A stretch of 64,000 nucleotides of DNA from Mucilaginibacter lappiensis (GTDB lineage: Bacteria; Bacteroidota; Bacteroidia; Sphingobacteriales; Sphingobacteriaceae): positions 1 to 64,000 of the forward strand of contig NZ_FTMG01000013.1 in assembly GCF_900155965.1 (NCBI RefSeq). Reading direction: 5' to 3'. The translations under genes were made by a program, and so were the position numbers. The notes under the pieces were generated by a model. The model made no database searches, was not told the origin of the DNA, and saw only the letters and a program-made list of their open reading frames with translations. Position 1 is the stretch's first letter, and the number at the start of each line of letters is the position of its first letter. Shown one piece after another: positions 7,171 to 14,006 of the stretch.

Positions 7171-7312
7171 CGCGTCATTGCTGTAAGGTATCAAGCAATG
7201 AGCCCCCTCTAAATCTCCCCCGGAAGGGGAGACTTTTGAAAAAAGGTCTTTAAGCCCTCCCTTCCGGGGAGGGTTGGGTGGGGCTTTTTGCTTCGTGCCT
7301 CGCAATGACGCG
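7171..7312. repeat. Nested palindromes: TGTCAT-type element carrying another repeat
   Basis: The outer arms GCGTCATTGCTG (left) and CTCGCAATGACGCG (right) belong to the same TCATTGCGAGG...CCTCGCAATGA family as 31058-31150 and 51523-51616. Inside lies a different palindromic element (7201-7285), so one repeat seems to have landed inside another. The 96-codon frame that can be read across it on the minus strand is an artefact of the repeat. Confidence 0.65.
7201..7285. repeat. CCCCCTCTAAATC palindromic element, intergenic copy
   Basis: Left arm AGCCCCCTCTAAATCTCCCC with (A/T)GGGGAGACTTT, then a variable loop, then right arm AGCCCTCCCTTCCGGGGAGG GTTGGGTGGGGCT. The leuS gene carries the same two arms at 39604-39694 with a different loop. 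In the minus-strand reading frame both copies spell a VSP(S/T)GGDLEGA motif. Confidence 0.8.
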
Positions 7313-7341
7313 TTTATTATGTATTTGTTCCTCTATACAAA

Positions 7342-7376
7342 AAAAAGCCTTTCAAGCTAAACTTGAAAGGCTTTTT
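7342..7376 (-). terminator. Terminator after carA
   Basis: A 15-bp stem AAAAAGCCTTTCAAG/CTTGAAAGGCTTTTT with loop CTAAA, ending in T-runs on both strands, 36 bases past the carA stop. Confidence 0.88.
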
Positions 7377-7412
7377 ATCATCTGCACATCTAAAATATGC
7401 ACATTTGCACAT

Positions 7413-8513
7413 CTATGACATCAGTTTGATAAAATCATCAAACAGGTATCTTGAGTCATGAGGGCCTGGAGATGATTCCGGGTGGTATTGTACCGAAAAT
7501 GCTTTTTTATCTCTTACACGGATACCTTCTATAGATTGGTCGTTCAGGTTCAGGTGAGTGATCTCTACCTTGTCAGAAGCACGTACCGCCTCAGGCACTA
7601 CGCCAAAACCGTGGTTTTGCGAAGTTACCTCGCAGTGGTTGATAATAATATTTTTTACCGGGTGATTTAAGCCGCGGTGACCGTTAAACATTTTTTTGGT
7701 TGGAATATCGTTAGCTAAAGCCAGTAACTGGTGACCTAAACAGATGCCGAACATCGGTTTTTCAGAAGCCAGAATTGATTTTACCGTTTCAATAGCATAA
7801 GGCATGGCAGCCGGATCGCCGGGGCCGTTTGATATAAAGTAACCGGTTGGGGCAAAATCCTTTTCCATTTCTTCAAAAGTGGTTTTTGCCGGGAAAACTT
7901 TGGCGTAAACATCACGATCGTCAAAATTACGCAGGATGTTTTTCTTCACACCCAGATCAAGCACGGCAACACGATATCTGCCTTCTTCATCGCCAAAAGT
8001 ATAGGCTTCTATAGTAGATACTTTTGACGACAGTTCCAGCCCATCCATAGAAGGCACCTTAGCAAGTTTAGCCTTCAGCTCATTAATATCCAGGATCTCT
8101 GAAGAAATAATGGCATTCATGGCGCCTTTATCGCGGATATGACGCACTAACTGACGGGTATCCACATCAGATATACCTACCAGGTTTTGTTCCTGGAAAT
8201 AATCCTGTATCGATTCATCGGCCTGTTTACGGCTGTAAGCGATATTATAGTTTTTACAAACCAAACCGGCAATCTGGATATGTCCAGATTCAACCTCATC
8301 ATGGGTAATACCATAGTTACCAATATGCGCGTTGGTAGCCACCATGATCTGGCCAAAGTATGATGGGTCGGTAAAAACTTCCTGGTAGCCGGTCATCCCG
8401 GTATTAAAGCATATTTCGCCTGTAGTGGTACCTATCTTCCCTGCGGCTTTACCGTAAAAAACGGTTCCATCATCCAGTAATAGTACAGCCGGTAATTTGG
8501 TGAGGTATGTCAT
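7413..8513 (-). CDS. carA: Carbamoyl-phosphate synthase small (glutaminase) subunit
   Basis: A 366-residue protein of normal CarA length. The N-terminal half is the CPSase small-subunit domain (TGEICFNTGMTGYQEVFTDP at about 31-50). The C-terminal half is a class I glutamine amidotransferase with the nucleophile elbow FGICLGHQ (Cys258) and VQYHPESSPGP supplying His344 and Glu346. It hydrolyses glutamine and channels ammonia to CarB for carbamoyl phosphate used in pyrimidine and arginine synthesis. carB is not adjacent, so the genes are split here. Monocistronic, with its own terminator at 7342-7376. The upstream spacer (8514-8916) is shared divergently with panB and filled with repeats. Confidence 0.97.
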   Translation of the reverse strand: MTYLTKLPAVLLLDDGTVFYGKAAGKIGTTTGEICFNTGMTGYQEVFTDPSYFGQIMVATNAHIGNYGITHDEVESGHIQIAGLVCKNYNIAYSRKQADESIQDYFQEQNLVGISDVDTRQLVRHIRDKGAMNAIISSEILDINELKAKLAKVPSMDGLELSSKVSTIEAYTFGDEEGRYRVAVLDLGVKKNILRNFDDRDVYAKVFPAKTTFEEMEKDFAPTGYFISNGPGDPAAMPYAIETVKSILASEKPMFGICLGHQLLALANDIPTKKMFNGHRGLNHPVKNIIINHCEVTSQNHGFGVVPEAVRASDKVEITHLNLNDQSIEGIRVRDKKAFSVQYHPESSPGPHDSRYLFDDFIKLMS

Positions 8514-8630
8514 TTATCAAAAAAATTGAAAGGATTAATAAATCGGATCGCCTGGTTCAAAGCCCCGTGAAAACTAATAGAAATATTGAAGTAAGGAACT
8601 TCCTGATTCACGCCGCAAAAATACAGTTTT

Positions 8631-8914
8631 ATTTCGGATTTCGGAATTGAGATTTCGGATTTTTTTGATTTTGGAATTATTTTATATTTCGAATGTTCGA
8701 TTTAGGATTTTGGAAATTGAATTTTGTCCGAACCGCGATTTTGGGGATTAAGGGATTACAGGATTCTTTTTCTTAAAATCATGTTTATCCTTTAATCTGT
8801 TTAATCGTGGTTCAGACAAATCCGAAATCGAAATTCCGAATTCCGAAATTAATAGTAACCTTTGCATACCATAAAACATAAATCCGAAATCGAACATCCG
8901 AAATCCGAAATAAA
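8631..8914. repeat. Heptad arrays (ATTTCGG / ATCCGAA) in the carA-panB spacer
   Basis: This covers most of the 403-base gap 8514-8916. The left block (8631-8713) reads ATTTCGG ATTTCGG AATTGAG ATTTCGG ...; the right blocks (8818-8850, 8880-8911) read the complement, for example ATCCGAA ATCGAAC ATCCGAA ATCCGAA. The 7-base step is kept while individual bases vary. The last unit stops about six bases before the panB ATG, so the repeat forms its leader. The rest of the gap (8514-8630) shows nothing recognisable. Confidence 0.75.
8724..8818. repeat. TTGTCTGAACC imperfect palindrome
   Basis: Left arm TTGTCCGAACCGCGATTTTG, then GGATTAAGGGATTACAGGAT; the right arm reads back as TTTGTCTGAACCACGATTAA followed by CAGATTAAAGGAT. 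A half copy (TTGTCTGAACCTTGATTTTG...AAGGATTA) lies at 50906-50942. It is embedded between the two heptad blocks of this spacer. Confidence 0.6.
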
Positions 8915-8916
8915 AA

Positions 8917-9732
8917 ATGTCAATACATAAAGAAGTTAAAAGGATCACTACACATATTGTGCAGGAAATGAAGAACCGTGGCGAAAAAATCGCTATGCTT
9001 ACTGCGTATGATTACTCCATGGCAGCTATTGTTGACGATGCCGGGATGGATATTATCCTGGTAGGCGATTCGGCCTCCAATGTGATGGCCGGACATGAAA
9101 CCACGCTGCCTATAACGCTCGATCAGATGATCTATCACGCCTCGTCGGTAGTGCGTGCAGCCAAACGCGCGCTCGTGATCGTCGATCTGCCTTTTGGTTC
9201 ATACCAGGGTAACTCTAAAGAAGCCCTCAACTCGGCTATCCGTATCATGAAAGAATCGGGCGCCCATGGTGTTAAAATGGAAGGCGGCATTGAAATAGCC
9301 GAATCGGTAACCCGTATATTAACCGCCGGCATACCGGTTATGGGTCACCTGGGCTTAACACCGCAATCTATTTACAAATTTGGCACTTATACCGTACGCG
9401 CCAAGCAAGATGCCGAAGCACAAAAATTACGCGAAGATGCCATCACCTTACAGGAGCTGGGCTGCTTTGCCATTGTGGTGGAAAAAATACCCGCCAAACT
9501 GGCCAAAGAAGTTGCCGAAAGCGTGCAAATACCTATTATAGGTATAGGTGCCGGGCAACATTGCGATGGTCAGGTATTGGTAATACATGATATGCTGGGT
9601 ATTAACAAAGGTTTTAAACCGCGCTTTTTACGCCAGTACGCCAACTTGTACGACCAAATGAACGGCGCCATCAAAAACTATGTTGGCGACATCAAATCAA
9701 AAAGTTTCCCGAACGAACAGGAACAATATTAA
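8917..9732 (+). CDS. panB: 3-methyl-2-oxobutanoate hydroxymethyltransferase
   Basis: A 271-residue cytosolic enzyme that transfers a hydroxymethyl group from 5,10-methylene-THF to 2-oxoisovalerate to make ketopantoate, the first committed step of pantothenate/CoA synthesis. Motifs: TAYDYSMAAIVDDAGMDIIL, VGDSASNVMAGHETTLPIT, DLPFGSYQ, GAHGVKMEGG, GHLGLTPQS and IGIGAG; the Mg-binding Asp of VGDS and the catalytic Glu region VVEKIP are present. Length is typical. No other pan gene is adjacent. The start codon is preceded directly by an ATCCGAA heptad array rather than a visible Shine-Dalgarno sequence. Confidence 0.96.
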   Translation: MSIHKEVKRITTHIVQEMKNRGEKIAMLTAYDYSMAAIVDDAGMDIILVGDSASNVMAGHETTLPITLDQMIYHASSVVRAAKRALVIVDLPFGSYQGNSKEALNSAIRIMKESGAHGVKMEGGIEIAESVTRILTAGIPVMGHLGLTPQSIYKFGTYTVRAKQDAEAQKLREDAITLQELGCFAIVVEKIPAKLAKEVAESVQIPIIGIGAGQHCDGQVLVIHDMLGINKGFKPRFLRQYANLYDQMNGAIKNYVGDIKSKSFPNEQEQY

Positions 9733-9733
9733 G

Positions 9734-9872
9734 AGATTTGGGATTTCGGAATTTCGATTTCGGATTTTGGGAATTTAGAAATTTTGATTTTCGAATATAA
9801 TATTCAAATCCGAAATCCCACATCCGAAATCAAAATAAATCCGAAATTCCACATCCGAATTCCGAAATAAAA
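9734..9872. repeat. Inverted pair of heptad arrays filling the panB-rluA spacer
   Basis: The whole 141-base gap is heptads. Left: GATTTGG GATTTCG GAATTTC GATTTCG GATTTTG. Right, the complement: AAATCCG AAATCCC ACATCCG AAATCAA, then AATCCGA AATTCCA CATCCGA ATTCCGA AATAAAA. The array starts one base past the panB stop and ends one base before the next ATG at 9874, so an RNA read through both genes could fold into a long imperfect hairpin. Confidence 0.8.
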
Positions 9873-9873
9873 T

Positions 9874-10602
9874 ATGGCCCGTCCCGAATTTAACTATACC
9901 AGCTACGATATTACCGATAAGGATATCCTTTATGAGGACAACCACCTTATTGCCGTGAACAAACGCGCCGGTGATATTGTACAGGTTGATGAAACCGGCG
10001 ATGAGCCGCTGGATGAAAAGGTTAAAAAATACATCGCCCAAAAATACAACAAACCCAACGGCGCATTTTTAGGCGTTGTGCACCGGCTGGACCGTCCGGT
10101 AAGCGGCGTTATCCTGTTTGCCAAAACCAGCAAGGCGCTGGACAGGATTAATAAGATGTTTAAGGCCCGCGATATGCATAAAACCTATTATGCAGTAGTA
10201 CGCAAACGCCCCCAACCAGAAGCAGGTACTTTGGTGCACTGGCTGGTAAAGAACTCGCAAAAGAACGTAACCAAGGCACATGATAAAGAAGTGCAGGGCA
10301 GTTTACGCTCCGAACTGCATTACAAACTGATTGCGGAGCTTAATGGCTATTACCTCATTGAAGTTGACCCGATAACCGGTCGCCCGCACCAGATCAGGGT
10401 GCAGCTATCCACCCTGGGAACACCCATTGTTGGTGATAATAAGTATGGATATCCCCGAGGTAGCCTCCGCAAAAGTATTTGCCTGCATGCGCGCAAGCTA
10501 ACATTTGTACACCCCGTTAAAAATGAACCCGTAACGATCATCGCCCCCGTTCCGCACGATGGCTTCTGGGAAAAGTTTGAAGGGATGATGATTGGGGAAT
10601 AG
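9874..10602 (+). CDS. RluA-family RNA pseudouridine synthase
   Basis: A 242-residue enzyme converting uridines in rRNA or tRNA to pseudouridine. The catalytic motif VVHRLDRPVSGVILFAKT is present with nucleophilic Asp73; the RluA-type motif YYLIEVDPITGRPHQIRVQL and the C-terminal LCLHA-like element ICLHARKLTF follow. There is no N-terminal S4 domain, so it is a short, RluA/TruC-like form; the exact target base cannot be assigned. It follows panB on the same strand through a spacer made entirely of heptad repeats and may be read through from it. Confidence 0.92.
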   Translation: MARPEFNYTSYDITDKDILYEDNHLIAVNKRAGDIVQVDETGDEPLDEKVKKYIAQKYNKPNGAFLGVVHRLDRPVSGVILFAKTSKALDRINKMFKARDMHKTYYAVVRKRPQPEAGTLVHWLVKNSQKNVTKAHDKEVQGSLRSELHYKLIAELNGYYLIEVDPITGRPHQIRVQLSTLGTPIVGDNKYGYPRGSLRKSICLHARKLTFVHPVKNEPVTIIAPVPHDGFWEKFEGMMIGE

Positions 10603-11022
10603 AATCAAGAGGTAAGAATCAAGAAATAAGATTAAAGTGGTGCTGCGAAGAAATTCATCCACGCGTCGCCGCCAATGTTGGTGTTGTCACCAACATTATA
10701 CGTGCTAGTTAATTACTCCTACAGATTGTTGTTGGTGACAACACCAACAACGGCGGGGGTTTGAGGGGATAATGGTGGGGGCTTAAGAGAGTCAAGAGAT
10801 TAGAATCAAGAAATTAAAAGTGGTGGAGTGATAACCCCAACTACCGGTTTGAAATAATGGGATGCTGAACTTGTTTCAGCATCCCATTAGCAGGTTAAAA
10901 CTATGCTTGTGCGCAACTTTGAATATGAGATGCCGAAATAAATTCGGCATAACTTAGCTGATTTCAACACGGGCCATAAGCATAATACTCATTTTAACAC
11001 ATTACCTCTGCACTGGCTTCAT
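10601..11022. repeat. Repeat-filled spacer: two direct heptad arrays around a 26-bp inverted repeat, plus hairpins
   Basis: No gene is seen in 10603-11052. Heptads AGAATCA AGAGGTA AGAATCA AGAAATA (10601-10634) and AGAGTCA AGAGATT AGAATCA AGAAATT (10786-10820) flank an imperfect inverted repeat: arm 10669-10694 (core TTGGTGTTGTCACCAAC) pairs with 10731-10756 (24 of 26 positions). Further right are hairpins ATGGGATGCTGAA/TTCAGCATCCCAT (10857-10887), which could terminate the gene upstream, and ATGCCGAA/TTCGGCAT (about 10930-10950). Confidence 0.7.
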
Positions 11023-11030
11023 TATATTTG
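11023..11030 (+). promoter_or_regulatory. Candidate -7 promoter box for the VOC gene
   Basis: TATATTTG matches TAnnTTTG exactly, 22 bases before the ATG at 11053. No clear -33 TTTG at standard spacing. Confidence 0.4.
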
Positions 11031-11052
11031 TTAAACAAATAAACCATCTGTA

Positions 11053-11412
11053 ATGAAAACCGAATTTAATAGCATTATGCCGGTGCTTCCTTCTGCTGAT
11101 ATTGAACGAGACGTTACCTGGTATAAAGACAAAACAGGCTTTGAGCCCGTGTTTTGGGATAACATGTATGCTGTTTTAAACCGTGATAACCTGTATCTGC
11201 ACCTGCAGTGGCACGCGGATACCGAAACAGACCCGCTACTTGGCGGCTCGGTTATCAGGATAGATGTAAAAAACATTCAACCGCTTTTTGAGGAGTTTGT
11301 ACAAAGAGGAACGGTTAAAGCCGACGCCTTTAAAGCCAACACACCCTGGCACACCAATGAATTCGGATTTTTTGATCTGAATAAGAACGCCATTTTTATT
11401 ATGGAAGGATAA
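11053..11412 (+). CDS. VOC-fold (glyoxalase/bleomycin-resistance-like) protein
   Basis: A 119-residue protein with the paired beta-alpha-beta-beta-beta pattern of the vicinal-oxygen-chelate fold: IMPVLPSADIERDVTWYKDK, then a strand WDNMYAVLNRDNLYLHLQ, and a second half GGSVIRIDVKNIQPLFEEFV ... FGFFDLNKNAIFIMEG. It resembles bleomycin-binding-type VOC proteins, which lack enzymatic metal ligands and act as homodimers that sequester drugs. Function in this organism is unknown; similar proteins are very common and often of no known role. Single gene with a plausible own promoter at 11023-11030. Confidence 0.8.
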   Translation: MKTEFNSIMPVLPSADIERDVTWYKDKTGFEPVFWDNMYAVLNRDNLYLHLQWHADTETDPLLGGSVIRIDVKNIQPLFEEFVQRGTVKADAFKANTPWHTNEFGFFDLNKNAIFIMEG

Positions 11413-11477
11413 GGAGTGAAATTGTCGGAGTAGAACTCATAACTCCCCTTCCCAAAGGAAGGAATCGCACTCCCCCA

Positions 11478-11554
11478 CTTTTGACTTTTGACTTTTGACT
11501 TTTGACTTTTGACTTTTGACTTTTGACTTTTGACTTTTGACTTTTGACTTTTGA
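11478..11554. repeat. Perfect tandem heptamer, 11 copies of CTTTTGA
   Basis: 77 bases of CTTTTGA repeated without a mismatch, just past the 3' end of the YiaK-like gene. It is the only perfect array in the window; other heptad arrays are degenerate. A 69-codon minus-strand frame across it (SKVKSQK periodic) is a by-product of the repeat. Confidence 0.97.
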
Positions 11555-11561
11555 TCCCTCC

Positions 11562-12551
11562 CTACAGTCCCAGCACCGTATTCCATATTTTTTCATCAAC
11601 CCAAACACCCTCGCTTAAATTTTTTGCGCGGGTTTTCAAGGTGTTTTCACCGGGATATGATATGGATCCGCCTTCGTGCTCCGGGGTACTGGTTTTGGTA
11701 TAGGCGATGATCTCCTCAATCAGGGCTGCCGTATGGTTATCATCCTTTGGTTTTATGCAGATAAATACCTGGGAGATACCAGCCTCCGTTTTCTCTTTGC
11801 TGATTCGTGCGGTAGAATTGCCGCCGCTTAAAACCGTTGCCAACAGATCAAGCACGAGCGAAAGGCCTGAGCCTTTCCAAAAACCAATGGGCAGCACCCG
11901 TTCCGATTTTAGGATAGCCGCGGCATCGGTACTTAAATGGCCTTCGTTATCATAACCACCGGGCAGCGGCAGTTGCTCCCCACTTGCTTCATACTGTTTT
12001 AATTTGCCAACTGCATATTGCGATATAGCCATATCCAGCACCACGTGCCCGTTTTTGCGGGGCACGGCTATCACCAGTGGGTTGTTACCCAAACGCGGAT
12101 CAAGACCACCCCAGGGTGGTAAATTGGCGATGGTATTGGTAAAGCAAATACCTATATAACCGGCTTCGGCAGCTTGCCAGCCATAGGTACCGCCACGCAT
12201 CCAATGATTGGTATTTTTTATGGCTACGCAACCTATACCGTTTTCATTAGCCAGTTCCATAGCGCGATTCATGCATATGCCCGCATTGAGCATTCCCGGA
12301 CCATAGTTGCCGTCCCATTGTTCAATAGCACCCAGGCCGCCTTCTTTTACAGGTTCGGCATCGGGCTTTACCCACCCTCCTTTTACAAATTGTACAAAAA
12401 CCGGGAAACGGCTAAGTCCGTGGGTATATACGCCGTCCCTGCTGTTCTCTGCAAAAATAGTGGCACATTTTTCGGCTTTTTCAGTAGTAAAATCAAGGTT
12501 GAGTAATATCCGTTTAAATTCGGCTTTCAGTTTTTCAAAGGGTACACGCAT
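11562..12551 (-). CDS. yiaK: Ldh2-family NAD(P)H dehydrogenase, probably 2,3-diketo-L-gulonate reductase (YiaK type)
   Basis: A 329-residue protein from ATG 12551 (MRVPFEKLKAEFKRIL); an in-frame ATG at 12572 would add seven residues. It belongs to the malate/L-lactate dehydrogenase 2 family with its own NAD-binding fold. Visible: FAENSRDGVYTHGLSRFPVF (catalytic His of the THG motif), IKNTNHWMRGGTYGW, LPPWGGLDPRLGNNPLVIA, DMAISQYAVGKL and LPIGFWKGSGLSL. The YTHGLSRF and WMRGGTYGW wording matches YiaK (3-dehydro-L-gulonate 2-dehydrogenase) better than malate dehydrogenases. No sugar-acid operon surrounds it, so the physiological substrate is open. Downstream is the heptamer array. Confidence 0.85.
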   Translation of the reverse strand: MRVPFEKLKAEFKRILLNLDFTTEKAEKCATIFAENSRDGVYTHGLSRFPVFVQFVKGGWVKPDAEPVKEGGLGAIEQWDGNYGPGMLNAGICMNRAMELANENGIGCVAIKNTNHWMRGGTYGWQAAEAGYIGICFTNTIANLPPWGGLDPRLGNNPLVIAVPRKNGHVVLDMAISQYAVGKLKQYEASGEQLPLPGGYDNEGHLSTDAAAILKSERVLPIGFWKGSGLSLVLDLLATVLSGGNSTARISKEKTEAGISQVFICIKPKDDNHTAALIEEIIAYTKTSTPEHEGGSISYPGENTLKTRAKNLSEGVWVDEKIWNTVLGL

Positions 12552-12709
12552 GGTAGGTAAGTAAAAAGTCAATAATCAAAAGTAAAAATAAAACAGCCTA
12601 ATCTGGTTTCGTTTTTCGGAGATAAAGCACCGGGATAGCTTATTAAAATAATTTCAGTTTAAAAGAGTTATTATTACATCCTGGTTGCCAACTAATAACC
12701 GGGAATATT

Positions 12710-12717
12710 TATTTTTG
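12710..12717 (+). promoter_or_regulatory. Candidate -7 promoter box for the lipoprotein gene
   Basis: TATTTTTG fits TAnnTTTG, with GTTG at 12684-12687 (22 bases upstream) as a partial -33 element. It lies 14 bases before the ATG at 12732, implying a very short leader. Confidence 0.45.
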
Positions 12718-12731
12718 CCTGCGTATTTTCT

Positions 12732-13253
12732 ATGAAAAATAAAATCCCATTAGTTTTTGTTCTAGGCTTAGTGATGGTTAACCTGCTGAGTAACTCCTGT
12801 AAAAAGGATAACAACAGCAATATTCCACATTTACTCACAGCCGGTTCCTGGCTGCTGGCTACGGTGCAGGTTTACAACTATGTTGGTGATGCCCAGGTAG
12901 GTGTCATAGATAGTTTATATGTTGGCTGCGACTCCACCCAGACATTTACTTTCAATACCAATAATACCTGCACATTTGTAAATTTTGCCTGCCTTGCTCA
13001 AAAAACAACCGGCAACTGGTCGCTTACGGCTAACCGGCTTTATCTAACAACAGACATGACTTGCAAGGATACTACCGGTAACCCAAATAAAGCTGTAAAA
13101 CAAATACAACCTTTTTCCAATGCGCAGATAGCCACACTGGGGGTTTATTCCCTGGTATTACAAACCGGGGATGTGCAGCCAAATTATTCAGCAACATCCA
13201 GACGAAGAATTGTGCGATACGGATTTATCAAGCAAAAAGCAGTATCACAATAA
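12732..13253 (+). CDS. Lipocalin-like lipoprotein, unknown function
   Basis: A 173-residue predicted lipoprotein: signal MKNKIPLVFVLGLVMVNLLS followed by lipobox LSNSC with Cys23 and charged KKDNN after it. The body, LLTAGSWLLATVQVY ... QTFTFNTNNTCTFVN ... TGNWSLTANRLYLTTDMTC, resembles the small secreted lipocalin-like families of Bacteroidota, where W/F-rich strands form a cup. Envelope anchoring is well supported; a ligand is not known. It is followed after 128 bases by purN on the same strand, with no functional link apparent. Confidence 0.75.
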   Translation: MKNKIPLVFVLGLVMVNLLSNSCKKDNNSNIPHLLTAGSWLLATVQVYNYVGDAQVGVIDSLYVGCDSTQTFTFNTNNTCTFVNFACLAQKTTGNWSLTANRLYLTTDMTCKDTTGNPNKAVKQIQPFSNAQIATLGVYSLVLQTGDVQPNYSATSRRRIVRYGFIKQKAVSQ

Positions 13254-13381
13254 GGAAACTTTTATATTTGGATTATGATACCAGTGATTTTTTATAATAA
13301 AATTACCAGCAGCATAAAACAAACCGGTATAAATAAACATTTACTGGTAACATCATCACCTTTGAAAAGCCCCCAATTTTA

Positions 13382-13960
13382 ATGAAGAAACGAATTGCCA
13401 TTTTTGCTTCAGGTTCAGGGTCAAATGCCCAAAAGTTAATGGAGCATTTTAAACGCAATGCCGATGCCGAAGTAGTGCTGATACTCACTAATAATCCCCA
13501 GGCTTATGTATTACAGCGGGCCGATAATTTTGAAGTACCCTCGCACATATTTACCAGGCATGAATTTTTTGAAACCGACGATGTGATCAGGCTACTTAAA
13601 AACCTGCAGGTTGATCTTATTGTACTGGCGGGTTTTTTATGGCTGGTACCCGCATCACTACTAAAAGCTTTTCCAAACAAAATCATTAACCTTCACCCTT
13701 CCCTGCTACCTAAATATGGTGGTAAAGGTATGTATGGCGACAATGTGCACAAAGCCATCCTGGAAGCCGGTGAAGAGGAAGGCGGTATTACCATACACTT
13801 TGTAAACGAACAGTTTGACGAAGGCGAGATCATCCATCAATCCAAATTCAGAATTGAGCCAGGCGACAACCTGGAAATGGTAAAGTTTAAAGGTCAGCAG
13901 CTGGAGCATCATCACTTCCCCAAAGTTGTAGAGGCTTTACTGAAGAAGATGAAGAGTTAG
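13382..13960 (+). CDS. purN: Phosphoribosylglycinamide formyltransferase
   Basis: A 192-residue GAR transformylase that uses 10-formyl-THF to make formyl-GAR in de novo purine synthesis. Motifs: FASGSGSNAQKLMEHF (phosphate loop), INLHPSLLPKYGGKGMYG with the catalytic Asn103 and His105, and NEQFDEGEI with Asp146. Length matches E. coli PurN. No other pur gene is near. It precedes an acyltransferase gene by 46 bases on the same strand, which may be fortuitous. Confidence 0.96.
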   Translation: MKKRIAIFASGSGSNAQKLMEHFKRNADAEVVLILTNNPQAYVLQRADNFEVPSHIFTRHEFFETDDVIRLLKNLQVDLIVLAGFLWLVPASLLKAFPNKIINLHPSLLPKYGGKGMYGDNVHKAILEAGEEEGGITIHFVNEQFDEGEIIHQSKFRIEPGDNLEMVKFKGQQLEHHHFPKVVEALLKKMKS

Positions 13961-14006
13961 ACCTGGAAGTGACTGTAATTTTATACATTAGTCACTTATT
14001 GAATAT

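Noticed and set aside
7015..7305. 96-codon minus-strand frame (PPNPPRKGG ... SPSGGDLEGA)
   Set aside because: It is the translation of nested palindromic repeats; only the repeat is real. The same words inside leuS show the frame is a property of the element.
8748..8948. 66-codon minus-strand frame in the carA-panB gap
   Set aside because: Encoded by heptad and palindrome repeats and overlapping panB; composition is not protein-like.
11478..11554. Possible CRISPR array
   Set aside because: Unit is 7 bases with no spacers, and no cas gene is in the window.
11399..11608. 69-codon minus-strand frame with SKVKSQK periods
   Set aside because: Periodic peptide produced by the CTTTTGA heptamer; no initiation context or family.
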